DNA from: Saprospiraceae bacterium
GTDB lineage: Bacteria > Bacteroidota > Bacteroidia > Chitinophagales > Saprospiraceae
Assembly: GCA_025055285.1 (NCBI GenBank)
Contig: JANWXM010000011.1
Location: forward strand, 1-64,000
Direction of reading: 5' to 3'
DNA length: 64,000 nucleotides
Position numbers and translations under genes: made by a program. Under the pieces are notes generated by a model that was given only the letters and a program-made list of their open reading frames with translations, made no database searches and was not told where the DNA came from. Positions 33,603-43,560 of the stretch are shown here, piece after piece. Positions within the stretch are counted from its first letter, which is position 1. Every line of letters begins with the position of its first letter.

Positions 33603-35372
33603 GTGCTTGATGAGCGCGTCTTAAATATAAATTTGCCATTTAATGGCAATCTATCGAAAGAAATCACTGATCATTGCGCTATCGTGCGTAAACTGAGGCT
33701 GAACGATTTCGAACGCTATATTCCTTCCTCCACGTGGGAAGGAGCAGAGCAGTTGCTGCGAGCGCAGGCAGTTCGGCGCCTGCAAGAGCTGGAGCGCCAC
33801 TTTTGGGTTGCTACGGTGGTAGACGGCGATCATCAGGTGGAAGCCGAAGTAATTATTACGCCAAGCAAGGTGAAGGCCTTTGCCTGCGAATGTTGGGAGG
33901 AGGGCCGTCGCCTTATGTGCTCGCATATAGCTGCTGCCCTGGTCAAAATCCGGCAATACTTAGCCCAGAAAGCTCTAGAACGCGAAGCCCAGGCTCGTGC
34001 GCAAGAAGAGGCGCGTGCTCGACGCCTGAACGTAGGCAATATTTTGGCCAGGGCCGATATTGGGGATCTGGTCGCCTTTGTCCGAAAATACGCTGAGCGA
34101 GATGCCAACTTTGCCCTGGCGTTGAAGGCGCATTTTGCCAACGTTCTTTCCGACACAGAGGATCTTTTTCAAGCAGTGTTGACCTCGGCTTTCCCTCCTG
34201 ATAGCCACGACCGCGCCCTACGCCCAGCCGAGATGCGCCGCGCTCGCCTAGCACTAGATATGCTAATGGCTCGCGCCGACCAGCCGCTAAATACCTTTCG
34301 CATCAGCATGACCGTGCTGAAGCACTTGGCAAGTCGCGCTGCTCTTGCAGCACCTCCTCAACGCAGCGAATGGCTAGCTTACTGCCGCCAAGCCCTGCAT
34401 CGCTTGACAGACCTCGAGCAACTGACGCCTGAACAACACGAGCAGGCATACCGCCTGTTGGCTGACCTGTTCGTTCTGGCCCCCTTTCCGGAGGAACTCC
34501 TTCCCGATACGCTGCTTTTCTTAGCTCGTTCGGCTACTGATGAAAACAATTACTTATATCTTCGGCGACATTTTGACCAGGCAGCCTATCCTATTCCTAC
34601 TCCTGTATTACTCTCATATGGTGCTGCACTCGCCGAGCGCGGTCAGTACGACATACTCCGACGCATTTTAGAGGTACATCTCGATGAAGCTGAGCGCATT
34701 CTTGCTGTCTTGCATACCCTAGCTCGATTGGGCTATCACTCAGCCATTCTGCCTGCGGGCATGGTTTTCTTAGAGAAAGCATCTTTACCAGGGCGCCAGC
34801 AAATAGTGCTAGAGAACCTTTTGGTCGAGGCGGCCCAGCGCAGCGAAAACCAATTCTACTTGGCTGCCCTCCTCCGTCAGCGCTTTTGCCGACAGGGTGA
34901 TGAGCAAACGCTAGAACAATTGCGACGTGTCAGCGGCGCACATTGGCCCGCCGAACGCGAACAACTCTTAACTCAGTTGTACGCTCAAGAGGCGTGGGAA
35001 AAGGCCGCAACTCTTCTCGCGCAAGAGGGAGAGATTGATGCCCTTGCTCGCTTGTTGCGCGAATGCGCTAACTTAGATATGCTTCAACAATATGAGGATC
35101 TGTTCTTGCCTTGCCGCCCTGACTTTGTGCGAGAAATGTATGCAGACCTCTTGGGCCGCTACTTAACAGACCACTTTGGCAAACAGCCCGTTGAATATGC
35201 CCGCCAATATGTAGCTGCGCTAGCGCAGAAAGGTCAACGCATGCTGGCCATTCAAATCGCCCAAACCTTGATTGACCAGTTTCCCGAACGCACATCCTTA
35301 GCTGAGGGGCTAGCTGAAGCCTTTCCAAAATCCCAGCGACCTGTTTTCATCATTCCAGACCCCTCTGAATAG
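33603..35372 (+). CDS. SWIM zinc-finger protein
   Basis: 589 aa, soluble. A SWIM motif CxCx8CxH lies at Cys95, Cys97, Cys106 and His108, preceded by the usual beta-strand pair ('FWVATVVDGDHQVEAEV'). The remaining 450 residues are alpha-helical, repeat-like (TPR-type in appearance). SWIM domains bind nucleic acids or proteins and often accompany SNF2 helicases or MoxR/VWA genes in bacteria, but none is adjacent here. The start is a GTG at 33603, since no in-frame ATG precedes the conserved region. It ends 3 bp before rlmH and is probably co-transcribed with rlmH and the rhomboid gene. Confidence 0.83.
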   Translation: MLDERVLNINLPFNGNLSKEITDHCAIVRKLRLNDFERYIPSSTWEGAEQLLRAQAVRRLQELERHFWVATVVDGDHQVEAEVIITPSKVKAFACECWEEGRRLMCSHIAAALVKIRQYLAQKALEREAQARAQEEARARRLNVGNILARADIGDLVAFVRKYAERDANFALALKAHFANVLSDTEDLFQAVLTSAFPPDSHDRALRPAEMRRARLALDMLMARADQPLNTFRISMTVLKHLASRAALAAPPQRSEWLAYCRQALHRLTDLEQLTPEQHEQAYRLLADLFVLAPFPEELLPDTLLFLARSATDENNYLYLRRHFDQAAYPIPTPVLLSYGAALAERGQYDILRRILEVHLDEAERILAVLHTLARLGYHSAILPAGMVFLEKASLPGRQQIVLENLLVEAAQRSENQFYLAALLRQRFCRQGDEQTLEQLRRVSGAHWPAEREQLLTQLYAQEAWEKAATLLAQEGEIDALARLLRECANLDMLQQYEDLFLPCRPDFVREMYADLLGRYLTDHFGKQPVEYARQYVAALAQKGQRMLAIQIAQTLIDQFPERTSLAEGLAEAFPKSQRPVFIIPDPSE

Positions 35373-35375
35373 CGC

Positions 35376-35846
35376 ATGAAATTGGAAGTGTGGGCCATCG
35401 GTAAAACCACAGAAACTTATCTCCAAACTGGCATTAGCCATTATGAACAGCGCTTGAGCCGCTATCTGCCTTTCGTCTGGCAGACCCTACCTGCCCCCAA
35501 AGTCAAGCATCATAGCCCTCAATATATCAAGCAGCAGGAAAGCGCCGTTGTGTTGGCAAAATTACATCCCGACGACTATCTCATTCTGTTAGACGAGCGC
35601 GGCCTTCTGTTTAATTCCGTTGAATTGGCTCATTGGCTTCAGCAATGCTTACAAATGCCTGCTCGCAGGTTAATTTTTCTCATTGGCGGCGCTTATGGTT
35701 TTTCCTCTGACCTTTACGATCGTGCCAATGCTCAGCTCGCCCTAAGCCGTCTGACGTTTCCGCATCAAATGGTGCGTCTCTTTTTGCTCGAACAACTCTA
35801 CCGCGCCATGACCATCCTTCGCAACGAACCGTATCACAACGAATGA
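35376..35846 (+). CDS. rlmH: 23S rRNA (pseudouridine1915-N3)-methyltransferase RlmH
   Basis: 156 aa, the normal length for this SPOUT methyltransferase. The knot motifs are 'YLILLDERG', 'LIFLIGGAYGFS' and the C-terminal 'LFLLEQLYRAMTILRNEPYH', which carries conserved Tyr-Arg and Pro-Tyr-His residues. It methylates pseudouridine 1915 in helix 69 of 23S rRNA on assembled ribosomes. The rhomboid gene starts inside its stop codon (ATGA overlap). Confidence 0.97.
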   Translation: MKLEVWAIGKTTETYLQTGISHYEQRLSRYLPFVWQTLPAPKVKHHSPQYIKQQESAVVLAKLHPDDYLILLDERGLLFNSVELAHWLQQCLQMPARRLIFLIGGAYGFSSDLYDRANAQLALSRLTFPHQMVRLFLLEQLYRAMTILRNEPYHNE

Positions 35847-36481
35847 ATATGCCTATTACCTATCTCCTCATCGGCGCTACTGTCCTCATCTCCATGTGGG
35901 CTTTCTCTAATCCTGACCTTCTCTATCGCCTCAAGCACTGGCCGTATGCCGAGGCTCAACGCGGCGAATATTACCGCCTGCTCACTGGTGGCTTCCTTCA
36001 TGTCAATTATTTACATCTTGCCTTTAATATGATTACCCTATACTTTTTCGGCAAGTGGGTAGAGGTCTGGTTTAAGTACTCCTTTCCCGAGATAGGGCCG
36101 CTGCTTTATCTAATCTTTTATCTAATGGCCATTGTAGCAGCTTCTTTATCAACGTACTATCGCTATCGGCGCTCACCTTACTTTGCTAGTATTGGTGCTT
36201 CAGGTGCTACATCGGCGGTGCTATTTGCGGCCATATTGCTTGATCCCACGCTCAATTTGTATCTCATGTTTATTCCCATACCCATTCCAGGCGTGCTGTT
36301 TGGCGTGTTCTACCTGTGGTACTCTTCGCATGCAGCGCAACGCGGAGGCGATGGGATCGACCATCTAGCTCATTTCTATGGCGCGCTCTTTGGCTTTCTT
36401 TTTCCTATTCTTTTAAAACCGGCTTTGTTGCCGCAGTTTTTTGAACAAATTTTAGACTGGGTTTCAGGGTCGCTCCAATAG
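35843..36481 (+). CDS. Rhomboid-family intramembrane serine protease
   Basis: 212 aa with six membrane segments. The catalytic serine is in 'SIGASGATSAV' (Ser120) and the histidine in 'DHLAHFYGALFGF' (His177). An amphipathic 'FLHVNYLHLAFNMITLYFFG' helix (about residues 51-70) contains the conserved His-Asn oxyanion residues. It cleaves membrane proteins within or near the bilayer; the substrate is unknown. Start overlaps the rlmH stop (ATGA); ATG 35849 is an alternative. Confidence 0.93.
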   Translation: MNMPITYLLIGATVLISMWAFSNPDLLYRLKHWPYAEAQRGEYYRLLTGGFLHVNYLHLAFNMITLYFFGKWVEVWFKYSFPEIGPLLYLIFYLMAIVAASLSTYYRYRRSPYFASIGASGATSAVLFAAILLDPTLNLYLMFIPIPIPGVLFGVFYLWYSSHAAQRGGDGIDHLAHFYGALFGFLFPILLKPALLPQFFEQILDWVSGSLQ

Positions 36482-36514
36482 CTGGTACACTCAAGCTGCT
36501 GAATAATTAATGAT

Positions 36515-37564
36515 TTAATTGCGTAGGATAGTCTCGATGTCTCTAATTAGACGTTGACCCTCTGTCGAGAGGCGGCTTAAGACACCGGCATGCTTCTTAG
36601 AGGCCAACAAGAGGGCAAAATTATCGGCTAAGATTTCGTCTGGATGGATGATGTAAGTGGTGTTGTCGCCGATTTGGCGATAGAAATCGGGCAATTTTTT
36701 CAAGTCAAGTGTGCTGCGCACACCATCTTCGCCTGTGCGTACGTACCACTGGCCTGTAGCCTGAGGGATAATTTCAAACAGGCCGAATTCTAAGTACGCG
36801 AAGAATAGTTGCTTTTCCGGTGCGTAGCCTGGCTCGTTGGCATAGAGAATGGGTATGGCCTCGATAATTCTGTCGTCGGCACGGAGCGTAATCTTTTGGG
36901 CAAAATCCACACCATCGGGATTGTGCAGGAGGCGCTCAGAGAGAGATCGAGGGATTTCTAGGCGGTCTAGGCCGATGGGTTCGAAGCCGATGCGTCGGTA
37001 CAGGCGTAGGCGTTTTTGCGGGTGAAAGCGCGAATAGATATGAAACAATTCGTGATACAGGGTATTCAAGACATCCTGCCGACGGCGCAATTGCAGGACG
37101 TCTTGTGGAATGATAATAGCGTTTTGACGGGTATAGTATACTGAAGGTCCGTAGGGTTTGCCTTTAATTTTAACGAGTAAGAGGGTGTCAGGAAAAATGT
37201 CGAGGGAGGCGTTGCGGGCCGTTTGCCCCATTTCCTGTAGGATGTCGGTCAGGAAGGCAACTTCCTCGGCAGTAAAGGAGGACGCGTCGCGTTGTATATA
37301 CTCTTTAAAAGCGGGTAAGAGGTCAGCGCGCGTTTGGCCTGGTAGGAGTTGTTTTTTCATCTGAATCGACATTTCCACTGCAGTGACGCGCTCGAAGAAG
37401 CGGTCTATTGTATCCAATGCAAGCACAGAGGCTGCCTGAGCACTATCGAGTAAGCGCACAGTGTACTGCTCGTTGAGGACAAGAGAAGAGGCATAATTGG
37501 GCGATTGGCTCTGACATTGCCACGCGCCCAGAGCAAGGCCGAAGAGAAAGGCTATCTTTTTCAT
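36515..37564 (-). CDS. Exported zincin-like metallopeptidase (putative)
   Basis: 349 aa with an N-terminal signal sequence followed by a cysteine (LGAWQC, Cys17) that could be an atypical lipobox. A zinc-binding motif HELFH lies at His171-Glu172-His175 in 'LNTLYHELFHIYSR', and a downstream 'HPDEILADNF' offers Glu310 as the third ligand, a gluzincin-like layout. The domain is otherwise unfamiliar. A periplasmic or surface metalloprotease is inferred. The gene lies 11 bp downstream of the sirtuin gene on the same strand and is probably co-transcribed. Whether it is catalytically active cannot be told. Confidence 0.75.
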   Translation of the reverse strand: MKKIAFLFGLALGAWQCQSQSPNYASSLVLNEQYTVRLLDSAQAASVLALDTIDRFFERVTAVEMSIQMKKQLLPGQTRADLLPAFKEYIQRDASSFTAEEVAFLTDILQEMGQTARNASLDIFPDTLLLVKIKGKPYGPSVYYTRQNAIIIPQDVLQLRRRQDVLNTLYHELFHIYSRFHPQKRLRLYRRIGFEPIGLDRLEIPRSLSERLLHNPDGVDFAQKITLRADDRIIEAIPILYANEPGYAPEKQLFFAYLEFGLFEIIPQATGQWYVRTGEDGVRSTLDLKKLPDFYRQIGDNTTYIIHPDEILADNFALLLASKKHAGVLSRLSTEGQRLIRDIETILRN

Positions 37565-37575
37565 GAGAGCAGCGC

Positions 37576-38301
37576 TTATACTTCAACGTTAAAATATCTT
37601 TTGAGCTCATCTACTACGAGAGGCACTCCCTGTGTGGCTGGTTTGGAGACCACCTTTAAGCGCCGCAAGCGCCGCATTTCCCAAGTGAGTTGGGGGTTGG
37701 GGTCTACGTAATACGATGGAATGTCCTCCGGAGCGTAGATGGCTAGCGAAGCGGCGGGGTAAACGGCCAACGACGTGCCTACGACGACAAATGCATCGGC
37801 TTTTTGCGTTAGGTCAGCGGCGTGTGGCAGTAGGGGAACTTCTTCGCCAAACCACACAACGTGCGGGCGCAGCTGCGCGCCGCGCTCACAGCAATCACCT
37901 AAGTGAAGGTCCCCATCCCACGGGTATACGAGTTCAGGGTAATGCGTCGAGCGCACTTTGCGCAACTCTCCGTGCAGATGAAGCACGCGCGTGCTGCCGG
38001 CGCGCTCGTGCAAATCATCTATGTTTTGCGTGATGATATGTACCTCTTCGAAGAATGCTTCCAAGTCTGCTAAAGCATAATGAGCGGCATTTGGCTTAGC
38101 TTGAAGCAACTGGCGACGCCGCGCATTATAAAAATCTAATACCAATTCTGGATTTTTATACCACCCTTCTGGAGTGGCAACATCCTCAAGGCGATACTTT
38201 GCCCAAATACCCTCTGGATCGCGAAAAGTGGCTAGTCCACTTTCCGCCGATATGCCTGCTCCTGTTAAGATGACAATGCGCCGCGCTACTTTTTTACGCA
38301 T
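37576..38301 (-). CDS. NAD-dependent protein deacylase, class III sirtuin (CobB/SIRT5-like)
   Basis: 241 aa from ATG 38301. NAD site 'GAGISAESGLATFRD', 'TQNIDDLHERAG', catalytic His110 in 'LHLHGE' and 'RPHVVWFGE'. Tyr58 and Arg61 in 'FYNARRR' give the YxxR signature that binds succinyl or malonyl groups, so lysine desuccinylation/demalonylation is predicted besides deacetylation. Only two neighbouring cysteines (137-138) remain where the zinc ribbon normally has four, as I recall for related Bacteroidota sirtuins. An upstream extension to 38346 is less conserved. Forms a unit with the metallopeptidase gene. Confidence 0.92.
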   Translation of the reverse strand: MRKKVARRIVILTGAGISAESGLATFRDPEGIWAKYRLEDVATPEGWYKNPELVLDFYNARRRQLLQAKPNAAHYALADLEAFFEEVHIITQNIDDLHERAGSTRVLHLHGELRKVRSTHYPELVYPWDGDLHLGDCCERGAQLRPHVVWFGEEVPLLPHAADLTQKADAFVVVGTSLAVYPAASLAIYAPEDIPSYYVDPNPQLTWEMRRLRRLKVVSKPATQGVPLVVDELKRYFNVEV

Positions 38302-38654
38302 AGGGATAACGCGCCTTGTTTTTTCGTTTCTACGGCAACAGCTCAACTCATTGCTGTAAGAGTATTTCTACCGGTAAAGATAAGAGTGTTTGCTGCTTGC
38401 GCTCGAACAAGGATAAAGATGAGGTCTTTGCCATGTGTCTGAAAAAGCCCTATTGGCAATAGTTGAACTCTCTTTATCAAGGGCTAAGCAGTAGAGGCTT
38501 TCTTGAAGAGGGCGTTGCAGTCCTGCTTCTTTAGAGAGAATAGTGCCATGTTTCGTCTAAAACATAGGGCTTCCTTGTTTATACTCTGGCCTAGGGCTTT
38601 ATCTGTGATTTTACCAAAGGCGTACATTGAGGCGGCTTTTAAGGAATTTTGGCC
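38302..38654. other. Divergent spacer with a likely promoter for the sirtuin unit
   Basis: About 350 bp without a convincing gene. On the minus strand TATCTTTA at 38375-38382 resembles the -7 box with its last base changed, as before the rhodopsin and pbpC genes; it would give a leader of about 70 nt for the sirtuin unit. No clean box is seen for the rightward PPC-domain gene. Confidence 0.45.
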
Positions 38655-39146
38655 ATGAAAAGTATGCGAAAAACTTTTTGGAAATCTGTATTTTCTCTGT
38701 TGTCGCCCAAGAGCAGACGTGGGCTGTGCAAGGGCGGGGGCAGTTCTGTTCGCATGTATGCGCTTCGAGTAAAACCGGATCAAGACCTAAGGCAGGCATT
38801 GCTAACTTTTGCTCGTCAACACCAGTTGCTTGCAGGGTGTGTGGTTACCTGCGTAGGTAGTCTCCGACGCGCCCATCTACGCTTTGCTGACCAGAACGAA
38901 GGAGCCGTTTTAGAAGGAAGATACGAAATCGTCTCGCTGGTGGGCACGTTTCATGCTCAGGCAGGTGGCCATTTTCACATCGCTCTTTCCGATGAGCAGG
39001 GACGAACTATAGGCGGCCATTTGCTCGACGGAAATATAGTGTATACCACCGCTGAAATTGCCGTCATGGAAGGTATTGAACTAGAATTTCGACGCGAGCT
39101 CGATGACTCGACCGGGTACAGAGAGCTAAAGATCTTTCCGCGGTGA
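38655..39146 (+). CDS. PPC/DUF296 domain protein
   Basis: 163 aa from ATG 38655 (TTG 38649 and ATG 38664 are alternatives). The PPC fold spans about residues 35-160: 'ALRVKPDQDLRQALLTFA', 'AGCVVTCVGSLRRAHLRFA', 'EIVSLVGTFHAQAGGHFHIA' and 'GGHLLDGNIVYTTAEI'. The GGHFH histidines form the metal-binding site known in the family. In plants the domain is part of AHL DNA-binding proteins. Bacterial single-domain versions have no settled function. The basic N-terminal 30 residues could be a signal-like or nucleic-acid-binding arm. It stands alone. Confidence 0.88.
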   Translation: MKSMRKTFWKSVFSLLSPKSRRGLCKGGGSSVRMYALRVKPDQDLRQALLTFARQHQLLAGCVVTCVGSLRRAHLRFADQNEGAVLEGRYEIVSLVGTFHAQAGGHFHIALSDEQGRTIGGHLLDGNIVYTTAEIAVMEGIELEFRRELDDSTGYRELKIFPR

Positions 39147-39306
39147 ACGAGCAGCAAAGACGTTGGTTACTTTTGAGCAAATTTGAAGAGTTACGCTAAA
39201 GGGGGTATTGCTTTTGGCCTGATTTTCGCGGTGGTGCTCGGCAGTTGACCGCTTAATCCTGCCCTCTTCACCAGTCTAGTTGGATAAAACAAAGAAGTGC
39301 TTCTCT

Positions 39307-42300
39307 ATGAACCGATGGTTGCCCGCCTGTTTGTGCGCTTTCGCTTTCAGCGCTTTTTCTTCTCACGAATTGTGCGCACATTCCCCTAATTCAGCGTGTT
39401 TTCATACCTCATATGCAGCGCGAGATACAATTGGCCCAGTAATTGTATGCCCTTCTGATACGGTCCTGTTCTTAGCTAAGGGCGCTTGTGATGCAGAATA
39501 CGTTTACGAAGTATTTGCTTTTGACGGAGTTGATTCGCTAACGGCCACGCAATTAAGGGGACTGCCCTCTGGGGCTGCTTTTCCGCCAGGGCTCACACAG
39601 AACGTTTTCACGGCTTCCAATGCCGCAGGTTACTCTGTTAACTGTGCTTTTACGGTGCACGTTAAACCCGCTCCAGAGCCATTGGAGTGCCCGGAAAAAA
39701 TAGTCATTTACCTAGGGCCACAGTGCATTGCTGCGCCGCGCGGCGAAGAGTTGTTAAGCGACGGCTACTACACGTGTCCAGACAAGTTGGGTACATCTAT
39801 CTTAGGGCTACCGGCGACGCGCGTGCCAGCCATCTTCGACGCCGAGGACTTGGGGAAAACATTTTCATTGGCAGTGCGCGACAGCCTTATCGGCGCTGAA
39901 TGTCTAACTCAAGTGGAAGACGTACGCGATACTGTGCCCCCACGGCTCCTATGCCCTACTGTAGAGGTGCCGTGTATCGTCCCAGTTGAGCAACTTACTC
40001 CTTTATTTTTGCGCGATTCGCTAGGCCTCACGAGCAGTTATCCTGCCCTCTTTGAGGGTTGCCCTGGCGACTTGAGTATCCTGTTTACTGATGTGCGCCG
40101 CGACTATCCATGCGACTCTGTTGGAGTTGCTGGTGTCATTCAACGATTTTGGACAGTAGTGGATGCACACGGCAATTTTGCCACTTGTGTGCAAGTGATC
40201 AAACGCATGCGCACAGTACAAGAAGTGCAATTACCTAAGGATACTACGCTTTCTTGCACGAGTTCTCGAAGCCCTGACGTGTTAGGCTGGCCTTATTTTC
40301 AGGTGGGTACGCGGCAATATCCTCTCCGCACAAATGCCACGTGCGGCCTAGCAGTAGAGTACGCAGACTCAGAACAGTCGTTGTGCGGCAGCTCTCGACT
40401 GCTAACGCGTCTTTGGACAGTGCGAGACACCTGTAGGCTTAACGACCTTAACGCTGAACCGTTTGTAGGGGAGCAAGTGGTCGAACTTGCCGACAGGCAG
40501 GGCCCTAGCGTTGTTTGTTCGCCTATCGTAGGAGCGACTTTGCTAGACACCGGTTGCGTGGGAACAATAGACTTGCCCGATTTTGTCGTTATCGATCTTT
40601 GCTCGCCCGTAGTGCGCGCTGTACTCCAATGGACAGCAACAGACTCACTCGTGGCAGAGCTGACAGACTTTGCCGGCGCCGACACGCTGCGTTTCGATAC
40701 CCTAGCTACCTTTGGCCAATTGGCCAACCTGACTACTGGCCCATTGCCCATGACCCTCCTCCTTTACGATGCTTGCGGAAACGTTAGCACGTGCGCCTTC
40801 GCTCTGGATGTCCGCGACCAACAGCCGCCTATCGCTTTATGTGATTCGCTAATTACCGTTTACTTAGATGATAATGGACAGGCGTCAATACCTGCCGAAT
40901 CTCTCGACGATGGCTCTTCTGACGACTGCCGACCCGTGCACTTTAAAGTGCGGCTCTCTTCTCTCTCTAATTGCGACACGCTTCAGCGCTGGGACGACTC
41001 CCTGCGCGTATGCTGCTTCGATGCAGGTGCTCCGCTTGTTGCTACCCTGAGGGTATACGATGCTACAGTGCCCCATGGTCCAGTGCCCGATAGCCTTGGA
41101 AGCGGCCATTATTCTCAGTGCCAGAGTCGTATCGAAATCGTAAATCATCTTCCGCCAAGTTGTCAGGCTCCGGCCGATGTGACGATAGACTGCGCTAATT
41201 TCGACCCCAGCCTGAAAAGCTATGGCCGGGCAATTCCCTCCTGTGGCGTAGACTCTCTCGTCGAGGTCTTAGATACGACAAACTTTAGTTGGAATTGCGG
41301 CAGCGGAACATTGCTGCGTATTTTTCAAGTTTTTGACAGACAGGGCAATAGTGCCCAATGCACCCAACAAATAACAGCAGAGGCTGACTTTACTTATTTC
41401 GTCAAATTTCCAAACGACCTCATTGTTTCGGACTGCTCCTCGCTTCTAAACGAGGCACCTATTGTTACTGGCTTCGGCTGCGAGGATGTTGTCATAGAGT
41501 ACACTGACGAACGAAGATCTAGTTTCTCTACCTGTTACGATATCGTGCGCAAGTGGAAAGTTTACAATCGCTGTACGCACGACCCTAATCAACCACTTGT
41601 GGTAGTGCCCAATCCGCAGCCAAACCCAATTCGCGAGCACATCAACAACCGCCAAGGCCCTCTCGTATCGGCGCCCAACGCTCCTGCTGGATTCACTTCT
41701 ACGAAAATAGCAGTGCAGCCAGGCCACATTCCCACAGATTACAGCACCTTTTACAACCCCGATGGCAACGGCTACTCCTATGAGCAATACATCTGGGTCG
41801 TTGATCAAACATCACCCAGTATCGTGTGCTCACCCGAGACCTATGTATTCCCTGACGTTACGTGGGACAACAAAGACCTGTGGGTGTTCAAAAACTTAGA
41901 CCTGTGCGAAGCTGAAGCCAAGATTTCCATTTCGGCAATAGATGATTGCGAAGGAAGTGACCTAGTTGTTCAGTGGCGCTTATTCTTGGACTTAGACGGC
42001 AATCAAACAGTGGAGACAGTATTAGCCTCCTACGAGGCAGTGTCTCCGGGTATAGTTTTGTACAATAATATTCACCAACCTAATTATTCAGGGGGAACGC
42101 CTGTGGTATTCGACCACAGAAGTAAGCCATCCATGGATAAATACCGATTCGATATCCACCGCCATAAGGATGGCGATACGCTGCGGGTGCAATTGGTCTG
42201 GCGGGAAGGAGGACAGCCCGGTTTCGTTCTGCCCAAACTGCCGCGCGGCATTCATCGCATCGAATGGGTTGTCGAAGATAGGTGTGGCAATGAAACCACC

Positions 42301-43560
42301 TGTACACAAACTATTCAAGTAGGTAATCCGCCCTATCTCTGCGCGCCTGCTGAGGAAACTATTACAGGACATATCCGCACAGAAGCTGGAGAGCGTGTCC
42401 CTGGCGTCATTGTCGAACTAACGGGCTCTTCTCCCCTGCAAAACCCCATAACGGAGTATGACGTCACCAACTCCAATGGAGAATTTTCCATACTCATCCC
42501 TTTTGCTTCGACGTTTACGGTGCAGCCTTTCTATGAGGAAAACCCTGTCAAAGGAGTAACTACCCTAGACCTACTTCTTATTAATCGGCACATCCTCAAC
42601 TTGGAACCTTTACCTACGCCTTACCGCATCATCGCTGCCGATGCTAATAGCTCGCGCACGGTGACGACTTTTGACCTCTTAGAGCTGCGCAAACTGATTT
42701 TAGGCCTGTATACTGAGTTGCCTAATTCGCCCTCGTGGCGATTCGTGCCTGTTAGCTACGTTTTTCCCAATCCAGCAAATCCTTTTTCACCACCATTTCC
42801 CGAAAAAATTCATTCGTCGGACTCTATCTTATTCAATTTCATTATCATAAAAGTTGGAGATGCCAACGGCAGCGCCAAGTTTAGTCTGCAAAATGAGTAT
42901 TTGGGAGAGCGCCAATTGCTATATTTAGAGGCCGAAGATCAGTGGCTAAATGCTGGAGAAGAAGTGGTAGTTGCCTTGCGCGCCAACGAGGAGGTGGCAG
43001 GTATTCAAGGGACACTAGAAGGGTTAGGGCTAGAGTTAGTGGAGGTGTTGCCGGAGGGCAGTCTTGCTCCTGAGCATTATGCCGTGTTTGACAAAGGTCG
43101 TCGGCTAACGTTCAGCTGGGATGGAGGCGGCAAGCCGGTGCTTCGTCTGCGCTTGCGAGCTCTGCGTTCGGGGCGCCTAAGCGAAAGTCTAGCGCTTTCG
43201 GATGCACTAACACCTGCGGAAGCCTATCGCGCCTATGACCTAGGCCAGAGCCTAGGTTTGCGTTTGCGCTTTTCAAACCTGTTGGACAGCAGTGTTGAGG
43301 CCATACCAGGAATAAGCAGTTGGCCTAATCCCTTCAAGGAAACCGTGTGGATGTATGTACATCTACCTCGCGAGGGCCGCGCCGTCTTTAGCGTTCGCGA
43401 TGCGGCCGGTCGGCTACTTTGGGAAAAAACAGGCGTTTTCGAGGCGGGCGTTCAATCTATTCGCTTAGGATTTCATGAGTTAGGGAATGCATCGGGAGTG
43501 CTGTACTTCGCCGTAGAAACTTCAACAGGGCGCGCAGTGCATCGCCTAGTGCGTTTTTAG
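39307..43560 (+). CDS. Large T9SS-secreted HYR-like repeat protein (1417 aa)
   Basis: Signal peptide (about residues 1-26, 'LPACLCAFAFSAF') then about ten divergent HYR/Ig-like modules with paired cysteines and recurring 'DTxxPVIVCPSDT'- or 'DxQPPIALC'-like openings. Near residue 1025 a carboxypeptidase-regulatory-like fold appears ('GERVPGVIVELTGSSP' ... 'NSNGEFSILIPF'), followed by a dockerin-like stretch ('AADANSSRTVTTFDLLELRK' ... 'VGDANGSAKF'). The last 80 residues are a T9SS type A sorting domain ('SWPNPFKETVWMYVHLP' ... 'SGVLYFAVETSTG'). A cell-surface or released adhesive protein is inferred. TTG 39280 would extend it by nine residues without improving the signal peptide. Its stop codon overlaps that of pbpC in TTAG (43557-43560). 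Confidence 0.85.
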   Translation: MNRWLPACLCAFAFSAFSSHELCAHSPNSACFHTSYAARDTIGPVIVCPSDTVLFLAKGACDAEYVYEVFAFDGVDSLTATQLRGLPSGAAFPPGLTQNVFTASNAAGYSVNCAFTVHVKPAPEPLECPEKIVIYLGPQCIAAPRGEELLSDGYYTCPDKLGTSILGLPATRVPAIFDAEDLGKTFSLAVRDSLIGAECLTQVEDVRDTVPPRLLCPTVEVPCIVPVEQLTPLFLRDSLGLTSSYPALFEGCPGDLSILFTDVRRDYPCDSVGVAGVIQRFWTVVDAHGNFATCVQVIKRMRTVQEVQLPKDTTLSCTSSRSPDVLGWPYFQVGTRQYPLRTNATCGLAVEYADSEQSLCGSSRLLTRLWTVRDTCRLNDLNAEPFVGEQVVELADRQGPSVVCSPIVGATLLDTGCVGTIDLPDFVVIDLCSPVVRAVLQWTATDSLVAELTDFAGADTLRFDTLATFGQLANLTTGPLPMTLLLYDACGNVSTCAFALDVRDQQPPIALCDSLITVYLDDNGQASIPAESLDDGSSDDCRPVHFKVRLSSLSNCDTLQRWDDSLRVCCFDAGAPLVATLRVYDATVPHGPVPDSLGSGHYSQCQSRIEIVNHLPPSCQAPADVTIDCANFDPSLKSYGRAIPSCGVDSLVEVLDTTNFSWNCGSGTLLRIFQVFDRQGNSAQCTQQITAEADFTYFVKFPNDLIVSDCSSLLNEAPIVTGFGCEDVVIEYTDERRSSFSTCYDIVRKWKVYNRCTHDPNQPLVVVPNPQPNPIREHINNRQGPLVSAPNAPAGFTSTKIAVQPGHIPTDYSTFYNPDGNGYSYEQYIWVVDQTSPSIVCSPETYVFPDVTWDNKDLWVFKNLDLCEAEAKISISAIDDCEGSDLVVQWRLFLDLDGNQTVETVLASYEAVSPGIVLYNNIHQPNYSGGTPVVFDHRSKPSMDKYRFDIHRHKDGDTLRVQLVWREGGQPGFVLPKLPRGIHRIEWVVEDRCGNETTCTQTIQVGNPPYLCAPAEETITGHIRTEAGERVPGVIVELTGSSPLQNPITEYDVTNSNGEFSILIPFASTFTVQPFYEENPVKGVTTLDLLLINRHILNLEPLPTPYRIIAADANSSRTVTTFDLLELRKLILGLYTELPNSPSWRFVPVSYVFPNPANPFSPPFPEKIHSSDSILFNFIIIKVGDANGSAKFSLQNEYLGERQLLYLEAEDQWLNAGEEVVVALRANEEVAGIQGTLEGLGLELVEVLPEGSLAPEHYAVFDKGRRLTFSWDGGGKPVLRLRLRALRSGRLSESLALSDALTPAEAYRAYDLGQSLGLRLRFSNLLDSSVEAIPGISSWPNPFKETVWMYVHLPREGRAVFSVRDAAGRLLWEKTGVFEAGVQSIRLGFHELGNASGVLYFAVETSTGRAVHRLVRF

